From positions 186,001 through 250,000 of the forward strand of contig LUGG01000033.1 of NCBI GenBank assembly GCA_001683735.1: a DNA stretch of 64,000 nt, in the 5' to 3' direction. The DNA is from Grifola frondosa. Lineage: Eukaryota > Basidiomycota > Agaricomycetes > Polyporales > Grifolaceae. The notes under the pieces were generated by a model that saw only the letters and a program-made list of their open reading frames with translations, searched no databases and was not told the origin of the DNA. A program made the position numbers and the translations under genes. Positions 1 through 11,745 of the stretch are shown piece after piece (the stretch's first letter is position 1; every line of letters starts with the position of its first letter).

Positions 1-11
1 GTCCTGGTAAC

Positions 12-1681
12 CTACTCCTTGAGTCGGATGGACCAGCTTCGGCTTGGGACGGCTCATGAAAACCGGTCTGGCCTAACTCAACGTCCCCGTCATTGTCCAG
101 CATGTCCTCGTTCTCGCTCTTCTATTGGCTAATTGCTCATCCAAGGAACTGCGATCGATGGCAGAGAGCGAGAATTCGTGGTCGAGAGGGGGCACCGAGG
201 GGTTCAACGAAAGCTGCAAACTGGACGGAGCCGACAAACGACGGGCGACTTGAGTCTTCAGTGCCGCATTGGCGTGCATCGACCTCGCGGGAGATTGAGC
301 ATGAACCGCGAGATGAGAATCGAATTTACTCTGCGCCGCAATGAATGTCAATACAGATCAGAACGAAGAGCAATTAATTTCGGTTACTGACGGATCTATG
401 AAACCACTGATATATGAGTAGTCCTGCTGATACAGCGTATGAGGCTCATGAGTTAGGTCGGTAGTGATTCAAACCAAATTCCCCTACAAAGATTTGTCCA
501 AAGTCGAAGAATACAATATCTCCAATGTTCATCAGCAACAAAGCGCTATCGAATACGCGCTGTTAATTAACATCCAGCCGGTTCAAACTTTGTAATAACC
601 TACAAGAAGTATACCGTACCTGATGGAGTTCATCAGGTCGGGCATATATCGAGACAGGAATGGAAACCTACCGTCCTCAAGATGACCGTGTGTAATGGAG
701 TTCGGAGATTAGCCTCCGCAAAGATCGTCTCTTCAGTACGTCTGGTGTATGTTTACTGCAATAACCATATATCTGCAGCGATTGTAGCGGCACGCGCTAC
801 ATATGCCACTTGATTATTGCGTGAGCAGAGGCTTCAGCAATATGAGGCCAACTGCATTACATACATCTAGGTATGGACGGATTCAGTCAATGAGCACAGC
901 AGCATAAATGGATTTCACTGACATGTTGTTGAGCTCCGGTGAGTATAAAGCTACCGCCGTACAATTGATTGGAGGGGGAGCTACAACCACTATTTGCCGC
1001 ACATCTGCAAACTAGAAGTACGTGTCGCACTTAAATTTCAATCCAGATGAATGTCGGGATAGAGCTTACCAGGTCAATTCCGCATTGCACTAGTGACAAG
1101 ACTAATATCAATGACGCGATTTTCCATTGACGACCAGACAATGCATATGCTCGCAGCTGGAGAATGCTTCACAAAATGTCATTTGATGGTTAGGAGTGAG
1201 AATATTGTATGGCTACTCACCGGCCACAAGCAAAAGGAAGAGTAGCTCCAAAGCTGTCGTCAACCAAATCAGGGCGGAACAACTCTGAAAATTATGACTG
1301 AGCAAAGACAGCCTACAGTAATAGGACGAAAACTATACCGTTCTCGATATTGGATATATGGTTGCGAGGTTCAGAATGAATTCTAGAAGCAGTGAATACC
1401 TTGCGAGCAAAAAAAGCAAGGTAGCCGCCGTGAATCGACGCTGCTTCCATACGAGCTGATATTCACGATCGAACGTGATAATGTACTCGTAGACCAGAAG
1501 AGCTGCGAAAAACAGTAATGAGAAAATGCTCAGAGATTGTATGTGAATCACTGACCAGTTGCCGATACAATGCAACATATATCGATGAAGCTGTGTGGTA
1601 GGGCGTATTAGATGAGGAAGAGATTGCGGTAGGAGTCACTCACAGTTGTCGATCTTCTTCAGCGTCGAGTGCAGATGACAT
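12..1681 (-). pseudogene. DUF6533 membrane protein, decayed copy 'a'
   Basis: A copy of the DUF6533 family (basidiomycete multi-pass membrane proteins of unknown function). The start codon reads from 1681 (MSSALDAEEDRQ, then a GT donor). The core exon at 1335-1530 holds the family signature VYEYIITFDREYQLVWK and an LLARYSLLLEF segment, and the next exon encodes ALIWLTTALELLF. Lesions are visible against the intact copy at 43317-45010: one base is missing in the FSSLRAYAL exon near 1170, so the frame shifts. The last exon (about 60-340) has extra C residues in the LNLRE and PLGAPLD segments, and the C-terminal region is split between frames. The TATA-like box (reverse of ttatatct, about 1745) is kept. 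I am confident of the family and fairly confident that this copy is not translated in full. Confidence 0.8.
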
Positions 1682-1956
1682 GGCGTGAAGTAGTAAGGAC
1701 CACTTTGGACTCAATGCTCTAGTAGAGATGGACAGATTTTACTCTTATATCTACCCCGGACGACAACATCACCAAACTGTGCAGTCAGAACAAGAAGTCA
1801 GGAAGGATAACTTGAATGAACTCTCGCCTCAGTACCACAGATGACGTCCACGTAAGATGTCAACTTGTATTTTTCGGTCCCGGAGAACGAGAAGGAACAT
1901 CTAGAAGTTCACTTTCAGCAGTTGAGATGAGTTGTTTTTCATGGCACCAAGGTAGA

Positions 1957-2350
1957 TCACTTGCCCAATATCGCAATCCGTATCATATATGTCACCGGGA
2001 ACATCAGTAAGCCGAACAACAGATATAGAACTGCGTGTTGGGCACGACATCTTGTGCCGGTCACAGCACGGAAAGATGGAAGACGATCACTACGAACAAA
2101 CAATCCAAGTTGCAGGGATACATTGGAGGGAAGTCGAACCACAGGCTGTGTAACAAGCCGCAATGATTCATAGTAGCTTGATAGATGGAATACGAACAGA
2201 AGCAACGGAGACCGCGGATCCAGGCTGTGCGTTCGCCCATTCGGCATGGCGCACCGAAATATATGCAGCGCTCACTGTCTCGCCGAGGATGGGGTAGTAT
2301 GGCAAAAGCCGAGCAAGGGTCCTAGAAGTTAACGCAGTAGAGACGAACAC
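1957..2350 (-). pseudogene. U2 block (unknown membrane-like family), copy a
   Basis: This lies just upstream of DUF6533 copy a, in the place the U2 block occupies before every other DUF6533 copy. One frame encodes a hydrophobic helix, VLYLLFGLLMFPVTYMIRIA, at about 1960-2025, which matches the readings at 37400-37490 and 43060-43110. No complete reading frame was found. I do not recognise the family; it may be a remote DUF6533 relative, because the copy at 37160-37200 reads VLYYDHIISFDA. Confidence 0.5.
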
Positions 2351-2760
2351 ATACGTCCTATATTTGTTCTCGTGTTATCAGGGATGCCGCATGCAATTCA
2401 TCAGCATGATCGTACGTGAGAGGAATGGCTATGCAACGTAAACTCTATCATAAGAATCCGAGAGCAAAGCGGACAGCGAAGGAGACGTGGGAGACATCGA
2501 GATAATGAGAAAGGGAAATTGTGTGCAGTAGTAGATGATCCCACCTGAATGACCGCATTCGTTGGCCACAGCAAGTTCCATGCGCGTCGCTACACCGTCA
2601 CCCGACATTGGACTCGCACATCTACCTGCGCCTCGCCCAAGCACGAATGCCTCCCGCGCGTGTCCAGAGGCCACCGCTCTTCGGGCATCCGACTCTCATA
2701 ATCGTGATTAACCATTCGTACTCGATGCTACTCTGTAACACCAGCGCCACCATTTCCACA

Positions 2761-2985
2761 TCAAACACAGATGTAATGGTCGTGTTGGGTCCAGACGAAA
2801 TGCATGATCCCCGATGCTAAACATCGTGCACCAGCGTTTGGAATCCCAGGGGGAGCTTTGCATACGTAGGGTGAGGTTCGTTGACGGTTAGCTCCAATTT
2901 TTGCCCAGATGTAGATAGCAATCACGGCAACACAGAGGAACGAGCAAGCTGGGGCACATAATGCACAAACAAGGGTATGGAACAC
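2761..2985 (-). CDS. short ORF with one hydrophobic helix, unknown
   Basis: A 74-codon frame, opening at an ATG, with a hydrophobic stretch (ACSFLCVAVIAIYIWAKIG) followed by a basic, Pro/Gly-containing stretch (APPGIPNAGA). The pattern recalls a membrane-anchored N-terminus such as that of a P450, but no haem-binding or other P450 motif follows, and the frame closes. It could be a gene fragment or chance. Confidence 0.2.
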   Translation of the reverse strand: MFHTLVCALCAPACSFLCVAVIAIYIWAKIGANRQRTSPYVCKAPPGIPNAGARCLASGIMHFVWTQHDHYICV

Positions 2986-3059
2986 AGATTAAGTCCACAT
3001 ATGTTTCAGAATGGTATCGCATTCGTACAGTATCAGAAAATCACCTCACATTGACACGC

Positions 3060-3570
3060 GATATGGCAGATCCACAGCCTTCAACAGCGAGTTCGACGGA
3101 TCCGAGAGCTCCGTCTCCAGCGTGGCGAGTTTGGCCTGCAGGACATGCAAGCACTGGGACAGATGGCACAGGCGTCGTGGGGCATGCCAGGCGCGATAAG
3201 GCAGGGAAGAACCAGAATTAGCGCACAGTGGTGTCCTGCATTGCGGGAGAAGAGATGGTCAGATATACCGAAGACCACTCGGGTAAGGGAGAACATGCAC
3301 TGCGCTCAGCCGTCCTGAACTCCTTGCTTGCCTCTTCCGTATCTATGAAACCACTCGAGATGTCTTGCCCGAGGCCTCGCCGTGCCGATCGCCTCTGGGA
3401 TGCCAGCGGGTGGGTGCGTTCGCCTTGTCATCTCTCGAGTCGCCCTTGAAGGCAAACAGACATCGCCAAGACCCTGCCACATCAATGCGGCTACACCGTC
3501 CTGGGCTGATGGGAAGACGTCTGGGTTTCATAGACATCGGCATTGCACCACTCGATTCCACACGACCACA
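3060..3570 (-). pseudogene. dynamitin pseudogene, N-terminal piece
   Basis: Minus-strand frames match the full dynamitin at 34217-35739. There is a DVYET... exon at about 3500-3540, a KGDSRDDKANAPTRWHPRG exon at about 3350-3450 (KGDSSEDESNAPTRSHPRG in the full gene), then an LQAKLATLETELSDPSNSLL piece at about 3070-3130. The frame breaks between pieces, and the copy stops at the middle of the protein. Confidence 0.7.
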
Positions 3571-4445
3571 AGCACCTGGCGCTCTGCTGAGAGTCACCAT
3601 GCACGGTGTCACAATCGCTCGGCGAGCATCTTTTAATACACGTCCCACATCGACCGCACGTACTGGATGCCGTCCTCCAGCAGGAGCAAACCGTTTCTGC
3701 GTCGAGCACAAGGGATGCGATAAGGGTGCTGCACCGGGAAGAATCGTCAGCCAGGCGGGGTTCAAGGCGATGCGGTGGTGTGGCTAGTGCCACCGTGCGC
3801 CGTACTACTGTGCGCTCACGGTGGAGATGCGTGCGAGGTTGAAGCTGAGGAGCTAGGTGGAGGGAGACTGAGTCGATGTAGCGGGCCTGTGTGGGGAGGG
3901 TGGGCGCGTCAGTATAGGGGAGGAGCGAGGGGAATGGGGTAGCTGTGTGTCGTCCAATTAAATCGTGGATGTGTTCGTAGAGCGCCAAATTTACTGGCCT
4001 CGTCGAGAGCGCCAGTCCATGTCAGCGGTGTCCCTAACATCCGATTCATGAGCTTACTTTCAGGCTCAGGCTCGGCTTCCGTGTTCTTCATGTTATCACT
4101 CTTCTCCTCTCGCAAGCATGTCTGTCCTCCTCACCAAGCATCATGCTCACGAGCTTCCTACTGCCATTGTTCACCTCCTGATCTGATGCAGGCACCGCTT
4201 CACATCGACCATCGACCATGGTCCTCATCAGCTTTCGAGGCTCAGCCTCACCATCCTTCAGCAGCGAATTCAACGCATCCATGAGCTCTATCTCGAGCGC
4301 AGCGAGCTCGGCCTATAGAATGCGCGTGAGCGGTGAGATTGGCATGGTCGGCGTCAGCGTCGTGGGGAAGGGCGGGAGACGGTCCGCATACTGTATTCTC
4401 AGAGTCAGCGACGCGGAGCACTACATCAAGGGATAACACGTACTG
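3570..4445 (-). pseudogene. dynamitin pseudogene, middle to C-terminal piece
   Basis: Going down the minus strand there are: AELAALEIELMDALNSLL (about 4260-4310), GSRKLVSMMLGEEDRHA (about 4110-4160; GKLVSVVLGEDDRHA in the full gene), and QARYIDSVSLHLAPQLQPRT (about 3830-3890; QPRHIDSVSRRLKLLGSDL in the full gene). Frames change between these pieces. Together with 3060-3570 it forms two tandem partial copies in the same orientation. Confidence 0.7.
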
Positions 4446-5058
4446 TGTTCAGCTTTCCTGAACTTCTTGCTCGCTTTCTCTATGCCCATCAAGTGGCAAG
4501 CATCAGCTCATTCGTTAATGTTCGTTCTCTTCCCGTACTGAGAACGGCATGTTCCACGAGAATAATTCGAATGAATGGCGTTCTGTAGGTGACTCCAGCG
4601 TCGAGCATAGTCCATTCTGACGGCTCGCCATGAACGAAAAAGATGTACTCTGCTGGTAATCGATGACAAAGGCTAACGCTCACAGCAAGAATCGGGGCTT
4701 TGAGGCGAAGCATAAGCTGAGTGTTTAAAATAAGTGAGGAAGAGGGCACGCCGCCTGTGTGGAAATTGCCGAAGCTATGGGCGCGTAAGTTTGAAGTATG
4801 AGTCGGAGAATGCCGAGCGCCTGATTGTTCTTCACTCCGTTTGCATGTACTTAAGTTGTCTCTCAGGACACATAGCATAGGAGGTATAGCAGGAGACTTC
4901 GCTCATGCTATAGCAAAACAACTCCGGAGCTCATCATACAAGGCTAACATACACATATGTGGGATTGGGACATTCTACTTCCTTCACAAGCTTCATTGCT
5001 CAGGACGCATGATTCCCGGCAAGGGTTTCAACACGGCTAATTTCGTCTTGTGGGCGGC

Positions 5059-7086
5059 TCATGCTTTCTCCTCCGTGTGCCCGCCTGCTTTGCGCGCCTC
5101 CCGTCGGCGCAGGATAATAAGCATAGCCCCGAAGGACGTGAACCCCGTGAACGCCATGATCTATCGATGCGTTAGAGTGCCTTGAACCCGTATAAAATTG
5201 GAGCTACCGGACGTACCCCGCTGAAAAGCGCGGGGCGCCACCATATGAATCGGCTTGTGAGAAGCGCGCCGTCGATAGGTGTGCCTACGCACATTAAAAT
5301 CAGTGGAAGCAGTCGGTACGCAGAGAAGCGGACTCACTGACAAGACTGCTGACGGCTATGGTGAACATTAGAAGAAGAAAAGAGAGCTGTATGTATTGAG
5401 AAGAGATGTAGACATACCAGAGAATGTGAATGCGATGCCCATGCGTGCTCTAGAGGACAATGATGAGGAGAATCCAGATGTTCGAAGGATATAGACACAA
5501 CTAACCCAAGTTCTGAAAGGTCATCCGTGAGGACGGCCATCAACGGCGGCAAAAGTGCGACATCTAAAGCATTGCACCATGAGATACTTCAATAATCATA
5601 GACGTTGACAAATGATCCCTACATGTCCCCGAAAAAAACCCATAAATAACACCAATGACCACGACGCTGGCGAGGCTTCCCAGCCCGATCATGCCGAGGA
5701 TAAGAACGGCGCAGCAGAATGTGGCTCCGACGATCATGTTCGGTACGCCAAATTTGTGTGCGACGAGCCCTGAAGCAAGACGGCCGATGAAGCTTGAGAA
5801 ATTCATGATTACAAGCTGTGCAGAGGAAGGAATGAGCGCAAATCATGGAAGAATGATAAGAAGTTATGCTACTGAGTAGAAAGAGAACGTTTTGCTGAGG
5901 CCGTGTGATGCGGCGTCAAGCTGCAGATAGAACAGCGGAAAATAGAAACCAATCATAAATATCATCAACCTAGTATAATAATGAGTGCTGCAGGTGATGG
6001 AAGAACAATGGGAACCAGTGCTCACCCTAGTGTAGCAGCGACATATGCTCTATCACGGGAAAACTTTACGAGGGCCTTCCCAAGGTGTGCGCTCTTCTGT
6101 GGGGGAGGCAGGCGCGTACGCATGAGCACACAGGCGACGAGCAGTAGCCCAGAGACGAGGCCCGCACTAGCGCGTATGGCAGTACCGAAGCTGAACCTGC
6201 GGTTGTTGAGCATGTTGTTGAGCATGACGGGGTGAATGACTGCGCCGAACGACGAGCCGGATGCTACAATCGTCATAGCGAGTGCACGCCGCCTCTGGAA
6301 GTAGTGCGAAACGATTGCTACGCTAGGCACGTAGATTATCCCGGTTCCGAGACCTGCGCCGAGACCTTGACTTAGAAAGATCTAGATTTGCTCAGTCTGC
6401 AGATGCGTAGGACACGAATGTAGGACGTACTTGATAGAAATGATCAGGCTTGGCCAAAGATAACATGAACAAAGAGAATGAAATCAGGAGCGAGCCACTG
6501 TATAACATGGGATAGCTGATGGGATGGTAAGCATCATGTTCGCGCAAATGACATGGCAGACATACAAATATCCACGATCATATAATCTTCCCGCTACTAG
6601 CCCACCGGATATTACAAGGAATGTGTTGATACTGCCGATCCAACTCAATTTTGAGGTAAGGTGCAGTATTCCCAGAACAGTGCATGGGTGCTCACGAAAT
6701 TGTGGAAGGTGATTCGTTCGTGAGGTATTGGCGAACATAAAAGTCTAAATATTCTCAGTTAATGTCATAAGTATTTATGAAGAGAAGCATGCAGCTCACT
6801 TTGATAAACGCCGAACGAGGTGCTGTACCTGAGGCGCACGACGTGAGCCAATTGACAACGTACACGAATATGATCAAATGGGGCATACCCAAAGCCACAG
6901 AATTGAACCAAAAATCTAAAGAACTCCGGCATGAGTTAAGGCGTTCCTATACCTTGTTTCAACTCACGATCCAAGGACGGTTGTCCAACCTGCCAGTCCT
7001 CCCTCTGGAAACTGAGAAACAGACTCCACCTGAATGAGTTGCTCCTCATTCTTGCGGTCTGGCGGCGTCTTATCACCTCCCGGCAT
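5059..7086 (-). CDS. MFS transporter, monocarboxylate (MCT) type
   Basis: A complete gene of about 436 codons in about 14 short exons that all join in frame through GT-AG introns. It starts at 7086 (MPGGDKTPPDRKNEEQ), and the MCT opening FPEGGLAGWTTVLGS follows. Next come TSFGVYQNFYVRQYLT, SWIGSINTFLVISGGLVAGR, FYPMLYSGSLLISFSL, QGLGAGLGTGIIYVPSVAIV (about 6300-6380), HYFQRRRALAMTIVASGSSF, GFYFPLFYLQL, NFSSFIGRLASGLVAHKFG (about 5740-5800), and GTPID-like STPIDGALLTSRFIWWRPAL. It ends in a basic C-terminus with stop at 5059-5061. The family (SLC16-like) moves monocarboxylates or related organic anions across a membrane with protons; the substrate here cannot be told. No lesion was seen. Confidence 0.9.
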
Positions 7087-7494
7087 CAGATCGGTATATT
7101 GAGAGGGAGTATCCAAATCAACATCTTCGGAGGTTGGGACATTTTACCAATGAGGAGGAATTGGGAGTGGGAGTGTCGCTTCGGATACTTGCATCAGCAA
7201 AAACGCAGAAGTCCGGTCAGAGCACGAATAAGGTTTGAACAGCGCGGGCGGTTGTGACACTGGAGGGCCGCACATAATATTTGTTGCAGATAACACAATG
7301 CACCATGACCACCGGACATTTTCATTGAGGCGCCGGTCAGCCAGGTGGACTCGTATACGATCTCCGAACACCCAAAAGGAGGAGCCGATCTGTGATTGAT
7401 CTGTCTCAACATTACCACGATGAACAGTCTCGTCCAGATAAGCGCCCATGCCGCATACACTCGCGTAGGATTTTCAAAGCATGGTGGAATCCAT

Positions 7495-8133
7495 CTAGTC
7501 TACGACAATCGACACTTCAGAGACACTGGATGAGAGGATGTTCGTGGGCCGTGTAGGAGGACGGCGTGCGGCACATTGATGGGAGGGTGGGCGAGCTGGG
7601 AATGGAGAGGGGAGGGATGACAGGGAAGCGACGATGGGCGCGTCGGCATTGGACTGCGTGCGATTGCGCGACCATCGCGCCGGTGGGAGCTTGAGGGCCA
7701 GCAGGCTCTCGAGGGACTGGCGGGGACAGCCGGTGGGCGTGAACGCGCCGACAGGCTCCTGGGTGGCAGTGTGCAAATGCACTGGGGCGTTGGTGGGGAA
7801 TGCCACGGATGAGAGCACGCGCGGGCGAGGGGCGCCAGGGGCGCCATCCATCGCAGACCGAGGTTGCTCTGCGGTGGACCACGCTCTGACCCTCTGATAT
7901 GCTTGCTTTGCAACCACAGGGCTGGCATGCACAGCCGACTTGGCGCGGCTGTGGAGAGTGCGGGCGACCCGGACGGAATCTGCCCATTCCTCTGCTTGAG
8001 GCAGAGGTTCTGAGGATTGTTCGTTGGTAGAAAGTATGCTCTTCTCTGATATAGAAGTGGATGGAGAGGAAATGGAAGTAGGATTATTTTTCGCCCCTGA
8101 TACTACAGGCATAGTAGTCTGCAGACAGCTCAA
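7495..8133 (-). CDS. hypothetical Ser/Pro-rich protein
   Basis: A 212-codon open frame rich in Ser, Pro, Ala and Arg, with no domain I recognise. Two other frames are also open over 7500-7990, so GC-rich composition alone may explain it. It may be the last exon of a longer gene: a possible upstream exon at about 8250-8400 reads YYSGSYVPSYADEVYQSSL. Between 7087 and 7494 I see no supported gene, only a weak 88-codon minus-strand frame (7194-7460). I would not rely on this as a gene. Confidence 0.25.
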   Translation of the reverse strand: MSCLQTTMPVVSGAKNNPTSISSPSTSISEKSILSTNEQSSEPLPQAEEWADSVRVARTLHSRAKSAVHASPVVAKQAYQRVRAWSTAEQPRSAMDGAPGAPRPRVLSSVAFPTNAPVHLHTATQEPVGAFTPTGCPRQSLESLLALKLPPARWSRNRTQSNADAPIVASLSSLPSPFPARPPSHQCAARRPPTRPTNILSSSVSEVSIVVD

Positions 8134-8561
8134 GGACGCCGCACAAGCGGAAGTACACCCTTCTGACGAGGCCGCTACGCAGTTGAGAGTGTGGTGAGGA
8201 GCAGGGAGGGAATCTGGCGCTGTTTAATATTTGGTAGAAATCAAACTTCAGATGGGTAAGACGCATTTTCGAGAAACTTGGCATAGAAGCGCGCCAGGGA
8301 AGATTGATAAACTTCATCGGCATACGACGGGACGTACGAGCCGGAATAGTAGAGATCAAACGATATATGAGAGCAGCCGCAATAAATGGGCAATAGCGTG
8401 GAGAGAATAGTGCATCGGGGGCACATATAGCATGGATATTGTTGAAAACTATGGCCTTTGATGAATCAGTATCCAGTTTTCAACCGGAAAATTGACAACT
8501 TCTACAGTTTTCTGAAAGTCAGCCTAGATAACGTAGGACTAAGCTGATACGCACCTCACCG

Positions 8562-10019
8562 TTACTTCGTCGACCATCCACTGTTGCATACATCTGGATA
8601 GGTCATGGTCGGCGCTTGCTCGAAGAACTTGTATTCGACGGACTCGAAGAGCGCCTCCACGTCTTCCGTCACCCTCTGCCCAGCATCGCGCTGCAGTACG
8701 TGGGATTCGATGACGAGTTTAATGGCTGGACAGTCCTTTCTAGCCAGCATAAAGCGCTCCTTGATGCGTTGTTGGACAGAGAGATCGAGATTCTTGTACG
8801 AAGACGTCTGGATGAGACGAATTGTCGATAGCCCGCGAGCACAGGGGAGTTCGAGAGGTGTCGATAGGTACTCTAAGAAATGTCCCAATGTGTAGTCACA
8901 GCTGACCAATGTTTCCAGGTATATCCAGTCCCTCGCCACGATTGCGGCGAAAGTATTACGGCCACATGAACGTATCCAGAGTTCTCGAACATAATGCTCC
9001 GCTTGCTCGAGCACTCGACCTCCGTCGAATAACCAGTTATAAGAGATGCATCGCAGAGCAGACGATGAGTTCACAGCGGATACTATGACATTAGAATTTC
9101 CCATGCCTGCAACCTCCATACTTGTCGGAAGGAGGGCAAGATCTGTAAGTAAAGAAGATGACCCGCCTCCGACATTGAAATCGCAGTCAATAGCCTGTAC
9201 GGCGACGGAGGAGCCGATGTCGAGATGCCCGATCAACTCAGAGATATCCTGGCTATCCATTGACTCGAACGTCAGCCTAACCAGCTTTTTGAGTCGAACC
9301 AGATTACTCGTTTTGGCAGGTCCCTCAAATCCTTGGTGCATCATAACAAGGTCTTCCAAGTTAGGAGTCCTCGATAAGAGCGATAGTATGGCATCAACAG
9401 CGGGATTAGCATCCGAATTCGGAATATCTGACAAACACAGACGCGTAAGAGAGAGAATGCTCTCTGACGGCACCCATAGGGCGGATCGCAGGGATACGTA
9501 TTCGAGTTGTGGGGTGTGTGCTTGGAAGTGGAAAGCATCAGGACGTTCGACACACAGGCTCGAATATCCAGATCGAACCTTGAGGACTTTCAATCGCAGG
9601 GCAGGGGAGCCAAGATGGAGATATAGAGGTGCTGCGGACTTCGACACGTCGGCGCTCCAGTACATCTCGCGAATACGGGACCCGTGAGACCTGAGGAGGT
9701 CGTAGATGAAGTGATCAGCCTTCGGCTCCTTGGTAATGGTGAGGAACAGATCCATGCTACCAGAGCGTTCGAGAAATGCAGCAGGATCAAGGTCGCTAAT
9801 ACTGCACCAAAGGGAGGGAGTAGACAAAGCGACCTCTCGCCATCGATGACAGACATGGGTGAGAGGGATGAGATCGATAGTATTCACGTATGACGGCTGC
9901 CACACAGGATCGTAGTCTAGAATTCCGGGGCCACTGGGAACATGTTGGAATATTGCGGAGAGAATCTCAGGCGGAAGGCTAATAGAGCGCTGATAAAAGT
10001 TGCGCATGCGTCTAACCAT
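8562..10019 (-). CDS. F-box protein (Agaricomycete F-box/LRR type)
   Basis: A 485-codon intronless frame from the ATG at 10019 (MVRRMRNFYQRS). The F-box core lies at residues of about 10-65: SISLPPEILSAIF, then LIPLTHVCHRWREVALSTPS and LW. Leucine-rich, irregular repeats follow (LKVLKVRSG, LEYVSLRSA, LTRLCLSDI, LEDLVMM). Such proteins are substrate receptors of SCF ubiquitin ligases in cytosol or nucleus; the target is unknown. The open frame continues upstream of the ATG to about 10112. A possible first exon (10190-10297, MERSSMVLEGVSLREIA) ends in a good donor. However, the acceptor used by the neighbouring paralogue is changed here (cag to ccg), and the other AGs give the wrong frame, so I chose the downstream ATG. 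A frameshifted paralogue faces it at 10704-11745. Confidence 0.88.
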   Translation of the reverse strand: MVRRMRNFYQRSISLPPEILSAIFQHVPSGPGILDYDPVWQPSYVNTIDLIPLTHVCHRWREVALSTPSLWCSISDLDPAAFLERSGSMDLFLTITKEPKADHFIYDLLRSHGSRIREMYWSADVSKSAAPLYLHLGSPALRLKVLKVRSGYSSLCVERPDAFHFQAHTPQLEYVSLRSALWVPSESILSLTRLCLSDIPNSDANPAVDAILSLLSRTPNLEDLVMMHQGFEGPAKTSNLVRLKKLVRLTFESMDSQDISELIGHLDIGSSVAVQAIDCDFNVGGGSSSLLTDLALLPTSMEVAGMGNSNVIVSAVNSSSALRCISYNWLFDGGRVLEQAEHYVRELWIRSCGRNTFAAIVARDWIYLETLVSCDYTLGHFLEYLSTPLELPCARGLSTIRLIQTSSYKNLDLSVQQRIKERFMLARKDCPAIKLVIESHVLQRDAGQRVTEDVEALFESVEYKFFEQAPTMTYPDVCNSGWSTK

Positions 10020-10297
10020 GGCATGAGTAGAGGAGATGGTGCGTTCAAGATCACATATCTTGCATGAGAATATATTCAGAAATGGAACGAAACGGAGGAC
10101 AAGGGACAACAAACCAAGTCGAAACTATTGACATGAGTATAGGTCAATTTACACTAACAGTATAATCGACAAGCTAATAAACGTACCTCATTATCGGCGC
10201 ATCGATGCTAGCCGCCTCATGCGCCTTACATAGCAAAATACTAGCAATCTCCCTCAAAGAGACACCCTCCAAAACCATGCTTGATCGCTCCATTTTT

Positions 10298-10703
10298 GCG
10301 TATTTGTGCCAAACGCGATGTCGTCAAGACTGACGAATTTCACTAGCAGAATCTATCTTTGATTGGGTTATGAGTGTCAGTCCAGATCTATAACTGGTCG
10401 GGTGCAGTTTGACAATTGATAGGGAGGAAGAGGAGAAGCAGGTTTATTGGTTTGAGAACAATGATAGTCGAGTCAAATAGTGAACTTGGTGGTCGCGCTT
10501 AAAATGGCAAATTGATAAGATTAGATAACGATCGCTCCCTGTAAGCGCTGGGTCCGCTACTGACTATCAAGCACTCTTCAAATTAACTAGTCGTGCTTGA
10601 GGTAATTAACTAATCACAAATTTGTGTCGATCTGCAGACCTCACACTGTTATTAATCATAGATTTCGCTAGCAATATCTGACGACATCAAACAACGCGCG
10701 AAA
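10298..10703. other. shared intergenic region between head-to-head F-box paralogues
   Basis: About 400 bases lie between the 5' ends of the intact F-box gene (-) and its pseudogene (+). It must hold the promoter of the intact gene. I see no clear TATA box, RNA gene or repeat; it is AT-rich around 10360-10650. Confidence 0.4.
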
Positions 10704-11745
10704 ATGAAGCGAGCGAGCGAGAACATCTCTTTGAGTGAGCTTGCTGGCGTTGAGTCTGCTATGTAAGGTGCAGGAGATAACTAGCATTGATTTGTCGGCA
10801 ATGCGGTACGTTGACCATCTTATCGCTTATGCTCGTAGCGTAAGTTGACCCTATATTGATATTAAATTGGTCTGTCATCTTGTCCTCAGTTTCAATATTC
10901 TATGTTCTCATGCGAGATGCGTCACCTCGAACATATAATCACGTCTACTCTTTCCACAGTCAGACGCATGCGCAATTCCTGTCAGCGCTCTATCGGCCTT
11001 CCGCCGGAGATTCTCCCAACAATATTCCAATTTGGTCCCAGTGGCCGCAGCATTCTAGACGACGACTATCTTGCATATGAGTCATTGCACGTCGATATAA
11101 ATAACATGATTCCTCTCACACATGTCTGCCATCGATGGCGAGAGGTCGCTTTGTCCACTCCTTCCCTTTGGTGCCATATTAGCAACCGTCATCCTCCCAC
11201 CTTCCTCGAACGTTCCGGTAGCATGGACCTGTTCCTCACCATACGAAGGAGCCGAAAGCAGATCACTTCATCTACGACTTCCTCAGGTCTTGCGGGTCCC
11301 GTATTCGCGAGATGTACTGGAGCGCCGACGTGACCAACCCCATTGTACCACTATGTTTTCATCTTGCTTTCCCTGCCTCACAATTGCGAGCCCTCAAGGT
11401 CGAGCGCAGATGTTCGTATGGTCCCCAGCTTATCGAGCCTCCTGGTACTGTCCTCTTCCGAGGACGCACCCCACAACTCGAATATCTATCACCCGATCCT
11501 ACTTTTGGGTACCGCCAGAGAGCATTCTCTCTATTACTACGAGCCTGAGTTTTGAAAACCGTGAGATGGTCAAATTTTTCAAGTTGACCATTGTATACCA
11601 CTGGAACTTCAAGACCGCAGCACCTTCCTTGCTACGTTTTTTCCTAGCGTACTCTACTCTTCATGGCACTGCCTGTTCATTTAATGCTGTCAAAGCTTTA
11701 GGCGAGAACACTTTCACTTCTGCTGCGTACATCGTTTCTGCCTGA
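10704..11745 (+). pseudogene. F-box protein pseudogene
   Basis: A paralogue of the gene at 8562-10019. The first exon starts at 10704 (MKRASENISLSELAG) but runs into stop codons within about 20 codons. The second exon restarts after a cag acceptor near 10890 and keeps the F-box (SIGLPPEILPTIF, IPLTHVCHRWREVALSTPS). One base is lost near 11243 (after FLTI) and another in a C run near 11493 (expected reading PPESILSIT). After about 11550 the match to the LRR region fades into unrelated sequence. Pseudogene status is clear from the paired alignment. Confidence 0.9.

Noticed and set aside
3343..3988. Long overlapping frames on both strands at 3.3-4.0 kb
   Set aside because: They are mixtures of frames of dynamitin pseudogene pieces; no single frame is a protein.
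9046..9687. 213-codon plus-strand frame inside the F-box gene
   Set aside because: Antisense shadow of a well-supported coding exon.
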